Part shown: positions 1-9,334 of the stretch, piece after piece | How positions within the stretch are numbered: position 1 is the stretch's first letter | Layout of the letters: each line of letters opens with the position of its first letter | DNA from: Pedobacter sp. N36a | Lineage (GTDB): Bacteria; Bacteroidota; Bacteroidia; Sphingobacteriales; Sphingobacteriaceae | Assembly (NCBI RefSeq): GCF_014472395.1 | Contig: NZ_JACSZW010000014.1 | Span: forward strand, 32,694-96,693 | DNA length: 64,000 nt | Direction of reading: 5' to 3' | Translations under genes and position numbers: made by a program | Notes under the pieces: model-generated | What the model saw: only the letters and a program-made list of their open reading frames with translations | The model's database searches: none | What the model was told of the DNA's origin: nothing

Positions 1-1451
1 GTTTTGGTTTTTTGATTGATATTAAATTCTATTTCAGCACTGCTGTTTTTTTCGCGGTCAAAAAAGTCACCAAACTGTCTAAAGATTTGCTCTTCATCAA
101 ATTCAAAATCCAGTGCGCATCTGTTCCCATTTTTATCATACCATTTAACGTATACATTTTTTGGAACACCACGTTTTTCCATCGTGTTCGTTAGCAAACT
201 TTCATCAAAAAACACATAGCGTTCGGCATTGAAAAAGCTAAAATCAGCATCATGAACCTTTATTTCAGGAGAAATCACAAATGTAGGCTGCCAGTTGTAA
301 GCTGTCCGCAGTTTATCCCAATATCCATAAGGAATGGGTTTATTTTTTATTAGCCGCTGTATCTTTAAAGGTATAATGGCACTATCAGTTAACACCTTAT
401 TTCTCCATTCCGGATTAAAAACATCATTATAAGCCAAGCGCTCATCTTTAGAAACAGGCTTAGCTATACTTACTTTTTGGGCCTGATAACGACCAATTTC
501 TACCTGACGACGACCAGTGCTGCCCGCCCAAACCACCACTACCCCACCTGGTGCAAAGCCCATAATGATCGCGTCATACTTTTCCTCAAAATTGCGGCTA
601 GCTCTCTTTTCCAGATAAGGCTTACTGAACAGTAGCTTTAGCTTTTCTTGATCTATAGGCGTATTTAGCCGATAAAAAGTATCTTCAGCAAAAGAATACC
701 AGGTAAGATCCAGACCATTGGGCATTACTGCATTTTGCTTACTGGTTTCAGTTCCATCATTACCCCATCTTGCATCGTAATTAACCGGGTTACTCTCACC
801 AAAAGTAAAATTATAGTGCTCCCCTTTTGGGAAAGAGAAAACCCCTTTATACAATTGAACAGGATAAGCAGCTGGGTTGCTCATCGCCGCATGCCACTCA
901 TATACCCCATTTTTAAGGCTATCAGCAATATCTTCTGCCTCTTGTTTCGACTTTTTAATATCCCGGCCAGTGGAAGCAATGCCGTCTATAATAGGCATCA
1001 AAACAATATATCCAATAAGAACCGGCACCAGTCTTTTGTATGATTTTATGGCCCATACAAAGATGATACTGCTAAAAACCGTCAGAAAAATACTCAAGAT
1101 TAAAAGCAGGGGAAACATTTCAGCGATGGCATTGCCTAAATCGGCATACAGCCGATGTTCATACTCATCACCAATGGTCCCCACAAAAAGTATTACCGGG
1201 AAAAACATTAAGAAAGTAAGGTAGAATACAAAACCATAGGCAAGCTCAAATAGTATATTGGGCTCATGGAGCAAGTTTAGCTTTCTACGAATGGTATTAA
1301 AATGGAAATAGAGTAGCGCAATGATAATGACATACGGTGAACAGCAAAATGCTGCATAAGCCAGGTTTAAATCTGCTCTTTGCGTGCATAGCATACAGAT
1401 TAAAGCAAATATGGCCACTAGAATAGCGGATAGGATAGTCTTGAAAGTCAT
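1..1451 (-). CDS. DUF2931-like membrane protein (C-terminus beyond window)
   Basis: This minus-strand reading frame is open from an ATG at 1451 to the window edge (about 483 codons seen), so the C-terminus is missing. An in-frame TAG lies two codons upstream of the ATG, which fixes the start. The first ~160 residues hold about five hydrophobic segments, suggesting an inner-membrane domain. The soluble remainder contains MPNGLDLTWYSFAEDTFY and IIMGFAPGGVVVVWAGSTG, which I recognise as typical of the DUF2931 family of Bacteroidota. The function of that family is unknown. The gene follows a SusD gene but is separated from it by a strong terminator, so it is probably its own transcription unit. 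Family assignment is from memory of the motifs. Confidence 0.65.
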   Translation of the reverse strand, partial: MTFKTILSAILVAIFALICMLCTQRADLNLAYAAFCCSPYVIIIALLYFHFNTIRRKLNLLHEPNILFELAYGFVFYLTFLMFFPVILFVGTIGDEYEHRLYADLGNAIAEMFPLLLILSIFLTVFSSIIFVWAIKSYKRLVPVLIGYIVLMPIIDGIASTGRDIKKSKQEAEDIADSLKNGVYEWHAAMSNPAAYPVQLYKGVFSFPKGEHYNFTFGESNPVNYDARWGNDGTETSKQNAVMPNGLDLTWYSFAEDTFYRLNTPIDQEKLKLLFSKPYLEKRASRNFEEKYDAIIMGFAPGGVVVVWAGSTGRRQVEIGRYQAQKVSIAKPVSKDERLAYNDVFNPEWRNKVLTDSAIIPLKIQRLIKNKPIPYGYWDKLRTAYNWQPTFVISPEIKVHDADFSFFNAERYVFFDESLLTNTMEKRGVPKNVYVKWYDKNGNRCALDFEFDEEQIFRQFGDFFDREKNSSAEIEFNINQKTK

Positions 1452-1480
1452 CTGCTACAATGTAATGAGTTTCTGGTGTA

Positions 1481-1522
1481 ATTAAAAAAAATGCCCCTGA
1501 ATTATTGGAATTTCAGGGGCAT
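1481..1522 (-). terminator. Rho-independent terminator after susD
   Basis: A perfect 10-bp stem (1491-1500 with 1513-1522, GC-rich CCCCTGA core) has a 12-base loop and is followed on the minus strand by a run of seven T. It lies 24 bases after the SusD stop and should end the sigma-FecR-SusC-SusD transcript. Confidence 0.85.
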
Positions 1523-1545
1523 TAATTGAATGATAATGATCCAGC

Positions 1546-3237
1546 TTAATATCCTGGATTTTGCTTTAATCCATTATTTCCTGAAATCGCCTTTGTGGGC
1601 ACGGGAAACCGGTTTAAATGGTCGGAGCTTGAAGGCTGATGATCCCACCAGGTACCAGCGGTAAACATTTTCCACCTAATCAGGTCTGTACGTCTTCTAC
1701 CCTCGCCTAAAAATTCAATACTCCACTCGTCCAACATTCTATTGGCGTCAAGATTCGCAACTGTTACCGGATTAGGATCTATCCCATTTGCGAAATCACG
1801 CTTCCTCACCTCATTAATTAAGGCGGCTGCAGCTCCCTTATCACCAGCCCGCATCTTACATTCTGCCAGCATATAATAGATCTCTGTAAGCCGGATTGCC
1901 GGATTATCAGCTGCCCATCTCAAACTCTTATCCTGATCACTTGGAATAGGAACTTTGACCAGCCTGAGACCAGTATTTTCTTCTCCTTGCGACATCATTG
2001 AAGGAAGTTCTGAGACGGAAGCATATTTTTTTCCGGGTCCAACCTCAGAAAAACGGCCAACCTGATCAACGAAATTCAATGGTTTATCTTTATATTCCTC
2101 CCCACCATTAATTACTCCGCCTGCAGGTGTCAGATGTGGTCCAACGATAAACATTCCTTCATACCTGCCGCTGCCAAGGTATTTATATCCTTTTTTACGA
2201 AGATCCCCTGCATCAAATTTCTCAAATGGAGCGCCTAGTTTAAAGTCTGTACTATACAAAGTACCATCAGGTTTTCTGGATGGTGTAAGGTGCCCACCAT
2301 TATCTGCGCCCAGATCTACACCAAAATATTGCCTGCTGTTATAATGATAGAAATTGGAATAAAACCAATTGTATTCGAGCTTATTAAACTCCGATGGGAT
2401 TGACCAGATTATTTCGGGCGATTTATCATTTGTAAAAGTATGCGGACCGCTCCAGGTAGGATCTAAGGTATATTGTCCATACTTATGGTTAACTATATCC
2501 TGGGAAATCTGCTGGCATTGCAGAAACATATCCCGCCCAATATAGGCTTCCGCATTAAAGTATAAGCTGGCCAGCATGGCTGCTGCTCCTGCCTTTCGGA
2601 TGGCTCCCTCTTCTTTATCGCCTGCTTTTTTTGCAGGAAGCTTTTCAATGGCATTCTTTAACAGCTTTTCAATATGGGTAAAGGTTTCCTGGTCAGTACT
2701 CCTCAATACCCCTTGTTCATCCAATGAATCGAAGATCGGTAATCCGCCATAAAAATCCAGTCCCCGAAGGTAGAAATAGGCGATTAAAGTATTCAGCTGG
2801 TTCACATGGTCATCCTGATCAGCTTTGCTCAATGCGAATTTCGTATAATCCAATTTTTCAAGATCATTTCTTGCATCCAGTGTAAGGGCAATTCCCATCA
2901 GGGTTCCACGCCATGTTTCCCAGATCCATCCATCATCTGGTGTCCAGCGATGATAATGGTAGCGTTCATTTTCCCCGCCATTATACCAGTGACGGCCTTT
3001 CGTGGTAATGGCAAAATTATCCGCTGTAAATTCCTGTAATCTCCAACGGTCATCACCAAGATACCATCGGGCATGAGTGAATGGTCTATACAAAGCAGCC
3101 ACGATGTCTTTTTTACTTTTGAAAAAAGTTTCTGGTGTTACCTTGTCATAAAACTGCTGATCAAGTTTCGTACATCCTCCGGAAATCAGCAGGAATAATA
3201 CCAGTACTCCTATTTTTATATTGATGCTATTCTTCAT
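1546..3237 (-). CDS. SusD/RagB-family nutrient-binding outer membrane lipoprotein
   Basis: 563 residues. The N-terminus is a lipoprotein signal with lipobox ending at Cys22 (ISGGC), so the protein should be anchored in the outer membrane facing outwards. TPR-like helices and the C-terminal ending LKQNPGY are typical of SusD/RagB proteins, which hold substrate over the SusC channel. It follows its SusC partner by 45 bases and ends at a strong terminator, so the unit is sigma, FecR, SusC, SusD. The substrate cannot be read from the sequence, and no glycoside hydrolase or peptidase is part of this unit. Confidence 0.93.
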   Translation of the reverse strand: MKNSINIKIGVLVLFLLISGGCTKLDQQFYDKVTPETFFKSKKDIVAALYRPFTHARWYLGDDRWRLQEFTADNFAITTKGRHWYNGGENERYHYHRWTPDDGWIWETWRGTLMGIALTLDARNDLEKLDYTKFALSKADQDDHVNQLNTLIAYFYLRGLDFYGGLPIFDSLDEQGVLRSTDQETFTHIEKLLKNAIEKLPAKKAGDKEEGAIRKAGAAAMLASLYFNAEAYIGRDMFLQCQQISQDIVNHKYGQYTLDPTWSGPHTFTNDKSPEIIWSIPSEFNKLEYNWFYSNFYHYNSRQYFGVDLGADNGGHLTPSRKPDGTLYSTDFKLGAPFEKFDAGDLRKKGYKYLGSGRYEGMFIVGPHLTPAGGVINGGEEYKDKPLNFVDQVGRFSEVGPGKKYASVSELPSMMSQGEENTGLRLVKVPIPSDQDKSLRWAADNPAIRLTEIYYMLAECKMRAGDKGAAAALINEVRKRDFANGIDPNPVTVANLDANRMLDEWSIEFLGEGRRRTDLIRWKMFTAGTWWDHQPSSSDHLNRFPVPTKAISGNNGLKQNPGY

Positions 3238-3282
3238 TAGAATATATTTTTGATTGATGAAAATTTATGAATTCGTCATGGA

Positions 3283-6200
3283 CTAAAGACCTACCTGTAT
3301 GCCGAACATAAAAGTTCTGGTTTTAGGGTAAGCATTTCGCTCTTCAAAGCCGGGATCAAGGCCATTGATATTTACTTCCGGATCAAGGCCACTATATTTA
3401 GTAAGCACAAACAAATCTCTGCCCGTAGCATATATTCTCAGGTTTTTTAAGGGCTTAATCAGGTTTTGCTTAAAAGTATAGCCAAGACTAATGGCATCTA
3501 CCTTCAGGAAATTCCCTTTTTCAAGCCAGTAATCACTCAATTCCTTTTCTCCTTTAATGTCTTTATGTTTATCAAATGCTGCTCGCAATACATTTTGCCC
3601 CCGCACATTTGGGAGGCTATAGTACATATTGATCATGTTAAACACATCATAGCCGAGCCAGCTTCTTAGGTAAATACTGGCATCAAAATTCTTGTAGGCG
3701 ATCGCGTGGTTCCAGGAAAGGATAACTTTTGGAATCCCATTCCCTACAAAGGCCTTGTCGGCAATAGTCTTAGAACGTTTCGTCACATCAAATGCCTGTC
3801 CGTCTTTATCATAAAGCATCCAATTCCCTTCCGGGGTAAAACCAGCAGAACGCCAAAGGAAGAACTCGCCAATATCATGGCCTGGGAAAAGTCTGACTGC
3901 ATTCCCTGGAGATCCTGGTGCGGGAAAACTTTTTCTATCTGCAAAAGTCTGACTGCCAGAAAGAGAAGTCAGGCTGCTTTTATTTCCCGACATCACAATT
4001 CCTGTCGTATACTTAAAATCTTCATGATCTACCGCATTCCAATTCAACTCCGCTTCAAAACCCTTGTTTTGCATGCTGCCAATATTCACCGTTGTCGTTT
4101 CGTAAATCGCAGGTGGCTGAGAAACATTAATATCATAAATGATATCATTTACTTTACGCTTATAAAGATCAAATCGTCCGGTGATTTTGTTGTTCAGCAA
4201 GGCAAAGTCCAGCCCAATACTATATTCCTTTTTAACTTCCCACTTCAGGTCCGAATTTTGGTTGTGACGAACGCCATAAGTACGCTGCCATTGGCCATTA
4301 ACTAACCACCAGGCATCGGGAGCGTACATTCTATACGCAACATTCGCATTAAAATCAGCATTTCCGGTCTCGCCGTATCCTCCTCTAATTTTCAGGTCGT
4401 TGATAAACTTCAGGCTTTTCATAAAAGGTTCCTCGGAAAGACGCCATGCCATAGATATCCCTGGAAAAGTTCCCCAGCGCTTGCCTGGAGCAAACTTAGA
4501 GGAGCCCTCTCGTCTCAATGTTCCGGTAACGATATACTTGTTATCAAATGCATAATTTACGCGGCCAAAGAAAGCAATCAGCTTCACAGTAGGATCCTTA
4601 AAAGAGCTCATAGCTGCTCTTCCATCGGTTAAAAACGTGCCGTTGTTCAAATCATTTTCGCCAATACCGTCTACCGAAAAACCGGAATTCTCTGCCTTAA
4701 AGCCCTGTCCATTAAAATCCTGATAAGAATAACCTGCTACCGCATTGATGCTATGTTTATCAATCACCTTATTATAGTTTGCAGTCCACTCGAAGGTACG
4801 ATCCGTGAAACGCTTGTACTCCTGTTTGGCATAGCCATCCACGCCATCAGTTCTGGAAATCCGATGCTGCGAAGAGCGATAAAAAATTGGGTTTTCACTG
4901 TCGTTTTTAATCGCGATCATCGCTGAAGTATACAGATCTTTCGTCAGATCCACCTTCAATACTGAACTTCCCAAAAGATACTTCAGCTGATTCTGGTCTT
5001 TACGCAGCTTAACTTCCGCTAAAGGGTTCCAATAATCATAACCACCCACCATCACGTTTAGACCAGTAATATCAGCTGCATTATACGGTGTTTGTGTGGG
5101 GTTAAGCACCAGGGCCATATTAAAAATGTTGTGATCTGTAAGGTTGGCATCTACATGGTTATAGCTGAAATTTGTACTCAGCTGTGCTCTTCCATCAAAA
5201 AACTTAAAAATCGTGTTCACTCTTCCACCAATTTCTTTTCTATCCGAACCTATCGCAATACCTTGAGCATTCCGATAAGTTAAGGTCGAATAAACCTGTG
5301 CATTTTCACTGCCGCCATTGGCATTTAACACATACCGCTGACTAAATGGTGATTTATTGGTCACCTCTTTATACCAGTCTGTGCGCGAACCAAAATCATT
5401 ACCCAGTCCTTTTTCAACGAACTCATCTCCACTAAGGGACTCCGGACGTCGGCGGATACGCTCTGTAAAAAGCTCGGTGGTTAAAGAGATATTCGCTGGG
5501 CCAACTTTTGCTCTATTAGTCGTGATCAGAATGACACCTCCAGAGGCCCGCGTACCATAGATTGCCGCCGCAGAGGCATCTCTCAACACATTAATAGACG
5601 CTATATCTTCTCGTGCAACAGAATTTATATTTCCACCAGGCACCCCATCTATCACGATTAAAGGTCCCTGTCCGGCATTGATAGAATTGACCCCGCGCAG
5701 TTGTACAGATACGCTGGCATTGGGATCGCTGCCGTTGGAAGAGCTGATCGTTAGCCCCGGAACCTTACCTTGTATGGAAAGCAGCGGGTTTACGGAGCCG
5801 GAAATAAAATCTTTTGGTTTCACCGTCGATACAGCACTTGTCAGGTCTTTCTTTTCAATGGTTCCATAACCAACCACGACCACCTCATTCAGGTCATTTT
5901 TTTCTTCGGTGATGACAATCTCAAAAGTTTTCCGATTGTTTACTGGCACTTCCAGGGGGGTAAATCCCATTGCGGAGACCAGCAGCACAGCGTTTTCCGG
6001 TACACTCAGAGAAAATGTACCGTTAGCCCCTGTAGAAGTACCTCTTCCTTTAAGGCCTTTTACAATTACGGAGGCACCGGGAACAGGTTTTCCTAAGGCA
6101 TCTTTAACCGTACCGGTGATCGTTAGGTCTACATTTTTCTTCTCATTTACGACAATTGTTGAAGTGGAGACCGTGTAGCCCAGGGGCTGCTCCAAAAAGC

Positions 6201-6489
6201 ACTCTGCCAATATGTTCAGCAAGGGAGCATTTTTAGCATGTACAGTAACTGGTTTTGCTTTTTTTATCAGATTGGAATTAAAAATGATGTCGTAGTTACT
6301 CTGCTCTCCTATTTTTTCCAATACGGTTTCCAATGGAGCATTCTTTTCTGACAAGGTAATCTGTATCGGTTCTGCGGCATTTGCCCGTACAGCACAGCTC
6401 AAAATCAAGACAGCGAACAGCATGGTCTTGAGCGCAATTTTATCTTTTACACAGGAAATCCTGTGTAAGTTAAACTCGTAAAATTTCAT
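3283..6489 (-). CDS. SusC/RagA-family TonB-dependent transporter with STN signalling domain
   Basis: 1068 residues. After a signal region ending near ANAAEP come an STN domain (about residues 40-110), a carboxypeptidase-regulatory-like domain (about 125-200, ITGTVKDALGKPVPGASV), the TonB-box region NEVVVVGYGTIEKKDLT, the plug and a 22-strand-type barrel ending FMFGIQVGL. The STN domain is the part that talks to a FecR anti-sigma factor, matching the FecR and ECF sigma genes just upstream. The start codon context (AAATGTATGAAATTT) is the same as in the other STN-SusC of this window, which supports this start. It imports an unidentified ligand with its SusD partner. Confidence 0.93.
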   Translation of the reverse strand: MKFYEFNLHRISCVKDKIALKTMLFAVLILSCAVRANAAEPIQITLSEKNAPLETVLEKIGEQSNYDIIFNSNLIKKAKPVTVHAKNAPLLNILAECFLEQPLGYTVSTSTIVVNEKKNVDLTITGTVKDALGKPVPGASVIVKGLKGRGTSTGANGTFSLSVPENAVLLVSAMGFTPLEVPVNNRKTFEIVITEEKNDLNEVVVVGYGTIEKKDLTSAVSTVKPKDFISGSVNPLLSIQGKVPGLTISSSNGSDPNASVSVQLRGVNSINAGQGPLIVIDGVPGGNINSVAREDIASINVLRDASAAAIYGTRASGGVILITTNRAKVGPANISLTTELFTERIRRRPESLSGDEFVEKGLGNDFGSRTDWYKEVTNKSPFSQRYVLNANGGSENAQVYSTLTYRNAQGIAIGSDRKEIGGRVNTIFKFFDGRAQLSTNFSYNHVDANLTDHNIFNMALVLNPTQTPYNAADITGLNVMVGGYDYWNPLAEVKLRKDQNQLKYLLGSSVLKVDLTKDLYTSAMIAIKNDSENPIFYRSSQHRISRTDGVDGYAKQEYKRFTDRTFEWTANYNKVIDKHSINAVAGYSYQDFNGQGFKAENSGFSVDGIGENDLNNGTFLTDGRAAMSSFKDPTVKLIAFFGRVNYAFDNKYIVTGTLRREGSSKFAPGKRWGTFPGISMAWRLSEEPFMKSLKFINDLKIRGGYGETGNADFNANVAYRMYAPDAWWLVNGQWQRTYGVRHNQNSDLKWEVKKEYSIGLDFALLNNKITGRFDLYKRKVNDIIYDINVSQPPAIYETTTVNIGSMQNKGFEAELNWNAVDHEDFKYTTGIVMSGNKSSLTSLSGSQTFADRKSFPAPGSPGNAVRLFPGHDIGEFFLWRSAGFTPEGNWMLYDKDGQAFDVTKRSKTIADKAFVGNGIPKVILSWNHAIAYKNFDASIYLRSWLGYDVFNMINMYYSLPNVRGQNVLRAAFDKHKDIKGEKELSDYWLEKGNFLKVDAISLGYTFKQNLIKPLKNLRIYATGRDLFVLTKYSGLDPEVNINGLDPGFEERNAYPKTRTFMFGIQVGL

Positions 6490-6605
6490 ACATTTGGTTT
6501 GTTAGGTTGTTTGACACTCAGCGCATTAAACAAGCAGACACGTGGTGTTTATTTGGTTAATTTTTGCAATTGTTGGTATCGGCAGACAGCATAATCAAAT
6601 TCTAT

Positions 6606-6631
6606 CCCGGAAATGTTAGCCCATTTTCGGG
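6606..6631 (-). promoter_or_regulatory. fecR-susC intergenic stem-loop
   Basis: A 9-bp stem with one G-T pair or mismatch (6606-6614 with 6623-6631) and an 8-base loop. On the minus strand the loop and 3' arm read GGGCTAACATTTCC. It starts 26 bases after the FecR stop and about 117 bases before susC. An analogous hairpin sharing GCTAACA lies at 29148-29173 in the second sigma/FecR/SusC module, at nearly the same distance from its FecR stop. It may set differential expression of fecR and susC. Confidence 0.5.
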
Positions 6632-6657
6632 TTTATTTTAACTACCTGCTGATCGGA

Positions 6658-7809
6658 TCACGGCATAACGGTCACCCTCCTTCCTTCAACTTTAAATTTA
6701 ACATCGCCTGTCAGCGCCAACACTTTCAGCACTTCATTCAGGTTTTTCGTTCTGGAAATTTTACCGCTAAAATTCAGGTCATCTAGTTTTCCAACATATT
6801 CAAGATCGATATTGTACCAGCGTGATAGTTTCCGCATGATCTCATAGATTTTATCTTCTTTGAAAAGGAAGTAGCCGTTTTTCCAATCTATAATTCCCTT
6901 TAATTTCACGGTCTTAATCTGGAAAGCCCCATTTTCCATTCCACATTGCTGACCCGGTTTTAACAGGACAGAAGAGTTCCCATGATTAACTTTTACACTA
7001 CCTTCCAGCAAAGTAGTTCGAGTTACCTTTTCATCTTCATAAGCATTTACATTAAAATGAGTTCCATACACCTCTACGACCTCTTTATCGGTTACCACTT
7101 TAAAAGGCCTACCTTTCATTTTTGACACCTCGAAATAAGCTTCCCCGCTGAGCATCACCTTACGTTCTGTACCAGTAAATTGCGCTGGATATTTCAACGA
7201 AGAAGAAGCATTGAGCCAAACCACTGTTCCATCAGGTAAACGGACCTGATATTGCCCACCCATGGGTGTCTCTATACTGTTGTAATGAATCTGTCCATTC
7301 TTGGGCTGCTGATTACCGGCAACCACCGTATAAATCAGCTGGCCATCCCTGTCTTTTTTTATAGTTAATCCCGCTTGTTTGGCTACAATACCATCAGCAA
7401 TATGATCCAGGTCTACAATAGATCCATCACTCAAGGTCAATCTGGCCTTGTTCCCACCAGGTGTGATCACTTTCGAACAAGCGACTTCCGGAATATTCAG
7501 TTGATTTTTAGTCGGATTTGGCGTATGAATTATAAAGCGGGCGATCCCGATAATTACCAGAATGGAAGCCGCAGCACCAAGCCATAACCTAGTATAACTT
7601 ACCTTTGGATTGCGCTCATTTGCAGGCTCCTGTTTTATGCTTTGCATAATTGCAGCTTTTACCCCAATGCCATCAGGCTCCTGAAAGCTAATTTCAGCAC
7701 CCTTACGGTCCATCCTTTCATAATATTCTTCCAGCAGACGAATTTCTGCAGGACTCGATTCATTGGCTAAATAGCGGTCTATCAGTATTAAAAAATTGTG
7801 CTTGTCCAT
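6658..7809 (-). CDS. FecR-family anti-sigma factor
   Basis: 383 residues. A cytoplasmic N-terminal part (about 1-73) that would hold the sigma factor is followed by one membrane helix (about 74-93, LGAAASILVIIGIARF), the periplasmic FecR domain (IETPMGGQYQVRLPDGTVVWL, LSGEAYFEV, VYGTHFNVNAY) and a C-terminal DUF4974 domain ending EGRRVTVMP. In this family the periplasmic part senses the STN domain of the cognate SusC. The gene lies between the ECF sigma gene upstream and the STN-SusC downstream, the standard arrangement. Confidence 0.93.
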   Translation of the reverse strand: MDKHNFLILIDRYLANESSPAEIRLLEEYYERMDRKGAEISFQEPDGIGVKAAIMQSIKQEPANERNPKVSYTRLWLGAAASILVIIGIARFIIHTPNPTKNQLNIPEVACSKVITPGGNKARLTLSDGSIVDLDHIADGIVAKQAGLTIKKDRDGQLIYTVVAGNQQPKNGQIHYNSIETPMGGQYQVRLPDGTVVWLNASSSLKYPAQFTGTERKVMLSGEAYFEVSKMKGRPFKVVTDKEVVEVYGTHFNVNAYEDEKVTRTTLLEGSVKVNHGNSSVLLKPGQQCGMENGAFQIKTVKLKGIIDWKNGYFLFKEDKIYEIMRKLSRWYNIDLEYVGKLDDLNFSGKISRTKNLNEVLKVLALTGDVKFKVEGRRVTVMP

Positions 7810-7902
7810 AGGCTATATCTATAGGTACCAAAACTTACTTCCTACCCTACGGCTTTTTCATTTTTATTTTACCAAGAAAAAGAAAGGGTTTAGCAAGAAT
7901 AG

Positions 7903-8484
7903 TTATCGATGAAATTCATACCATAGGAGAATGGTGATACAGGTTTCTATATTCAGGCTTGCACGAATCATTTTTAGGGACTTAGAAATCCTTTTCTCGA
8001 CCGTCTTTTCTGATATATTTAAAAGATTGGCAATCTGCTTATAGGTCATTTCCTGCTCTCTACTTAAGAGAAACGCCTGTTTACAGTCTTCCGGAAGGTT
8101 ATCGATTAAGTTTTGGATGAGCTGCTGCTGCTCTTTAAAGAGTAAAGGATTCTCCGCAATAATTTCCGTAGTCACCTCCATCAATCTTTCATAAAATTGA
8201 CGGTCTGTTTTAAGCTTCCGAATTGCTTTCAGCACACTAAACCTCAAAGCTTGGTGGAGGTAGGGTTTTAAAGCCAGGATATCTACTTGCGCACGTCGTT
8301 GCCAAAGGCTTAAAAAAACATCCTGCAGTACATCTACCGAAGCATCTGGATCTTGAAGTATGTTATTTGCCTTTCGATAAAGCTCCTTCCAGTACCGCTC
8401 ATAAATTTCACCAAATGCCTGCTCTTCTCCTTCTTTTAAAGCAGCTATTAATTCGGCATCGGAAAGAAGGTCACAGCTCATCAT
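7903..8484 (-). CDS. ECF RNA polymerase sigma factor, FecI-like
   Basis: 193 residues with sigma-70 region 2 (about 27-90, FGEIYERYWKELYRKANNI, DVLQDVFLSLW) and region 4 (about 130-180, MTYKQIANLLNISEKTVEK, a helix-turn-helix). It should be held by the FecR encoded 93 bases downstream and direct transcription of the susCD pair on ligand binding. Two in-frame Met codons begin the protein; the first is used here. It is the first gene of the unit. I did not see a convincing promoter upstream. Confidence 0.93.
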   Translation of the reverse strand: MMSCDLLSDAELIAALKEGEEQAFGEIYERYWKELYRKANNILQDPDASVDVLQDVFLSLWQRRAQVDILALKPYLHQALRFSVLKAIRKLKTDRQFYERLMEVTTEIIAENPLLFKEQQQLIQNLIDNLPEDCKQAFLLSREQEMTYKQIANLLNISEKTVEKRISKSLKMIRASLNIETCITILLWYEFHR

Positions 8485-8589
8485 TTAGTTTAGGCAAAAC
8501 CGAATCTAATAAAAAAAGATGTAACTCTGGTTTTTTCTAAAAAAACGACTTAAAACTAACCATAGGCGCTAGCCTGGTTGCGATTTGTT

Positions 8590-9174
8590 CTACGTTTTCC
8601 TGATCATTGCTTTTTTCTTAATCAGTTTTCCACTGCGATTCGGATCTGAAACATAGTAATAGATAGTCCCCTTTTCCAGGAACACCCGTTGCTGTAAATC
8701 CTGATCCCTGATCATTTCACAGCCGGTTGGAATTAAAAAAGTTGCAACTACCTTGTTCCAGGATCCATTTTTATAGGAATAGGTGGTCATCGAATAAGTA
8801 CATCCATTCATTGGTGCCTGGAATACGGATATTTCATCTGCTTTATCATGATTTAGGTCGCCCTCATTAATTAAACGGACCTTACAACAGCCTACCATGA
8901 TTGATTTGATACGGCTATCCGAAAATCTGATTTCATATTGATCAGCCGTTCCACCTTCAACAGGATTGCCCTGCCTTTCCGCAATTTTAACGGCTGCGGC
9001 ATAACCTCTTCTACCATTCCCAATAAAATCACCCTGAATCCTTTCCTCCATTTTGTGTAAAACAGCAGACTCATTACTCGTTTTTATTTGCCCGGAAGTA
9101 TTGTGTTTTTCGCTTTGCAGCCACTGTGGGAAAGAGATAACTCCCCAGCTGAGCAAAATCAATAGTTGTTTCAT
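8590..9174 (-). CDS. Secreted protein of unknown function
   Basis: About 194 residues from the ATG at 9174, which begins a plausible signal peptide (MKQLLILLSWGVISFPQW). The frame is open up to 9252, but a TATTTTTG promoter box at 9213-9220 puts the predicted transcript start downstream of that longer start, so 9174 is preferred. The mature part contains GDLNHDKADEISVF, reminiscent of a VCBS/FG-GAP-like calcium loop, and several cysteines (GCCKV, NGCTY, GCEMI). I do not recognise the family. It is transcribed separately from the sigma gene 105 bases downstream. Confidence 0.7.
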   Translation of the reverse strand: MKQLLILLSWGVISFPQWLQSEKHNTSGQIKTSNESAVLHKMEERIQGDFIGNGRRGYAAAVKIAERQGNPVEGGTADQYEIRFSDSRIKSIMVGCCKVRLINEGDLNHDKADEISVFQAPMNGCTYSMTTYSYKNGSWNKVVATFLIPTGCEMIRDQDLQQRVFLEKGTIYYYVSDPNRSGKLIKKKAMIRKT

Positions 9175-9212
9175 AGGATGGTCAATTAACATTTTTAAAA
9201 CTAGTAAATTGG

Positions 9213-9220
9213 CAAAAATA
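9213..9220 (-). promoter_or_regulatory. Bacteroidota -7 promoter box
   Basis: TATTTTTG on the minus strand matches TAnnTTTG exactly. It lies about 39 bases before the 9174 ATG. The -33 element is weak. Confidence 0.5.
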
Positions 9221-9317
9221 ATGGTTAAACCTGGCATTAACACCATCCCCAAAACTATGACCTATATTTCTAAATAGGGTATTTTCAACTAAATCTTATT
9301 CATTAGTCTATAAATTC

Positions 9318-9325
9318 TAAATTTG
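9318..9325 (+). promoter_or_regulatory. Possible -7 promoter box close to start codon
   Basis: TAAATTTG matches TAnnTTTG exactly and ends 9 bases before the ATG at 9335. If real, the transcript would have almost no 5' leader. The -33 element is not clear. Confidence 0.35.
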
Positions 9326-9334
9326 ACAGCTACC

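Noticed and set aside
1..1224. Several plus-strand ORFs of 60-115 codons
   Set aside because: They lie opposite a continuous minus-strand frame with DUF2931 motifs and membrane segments.
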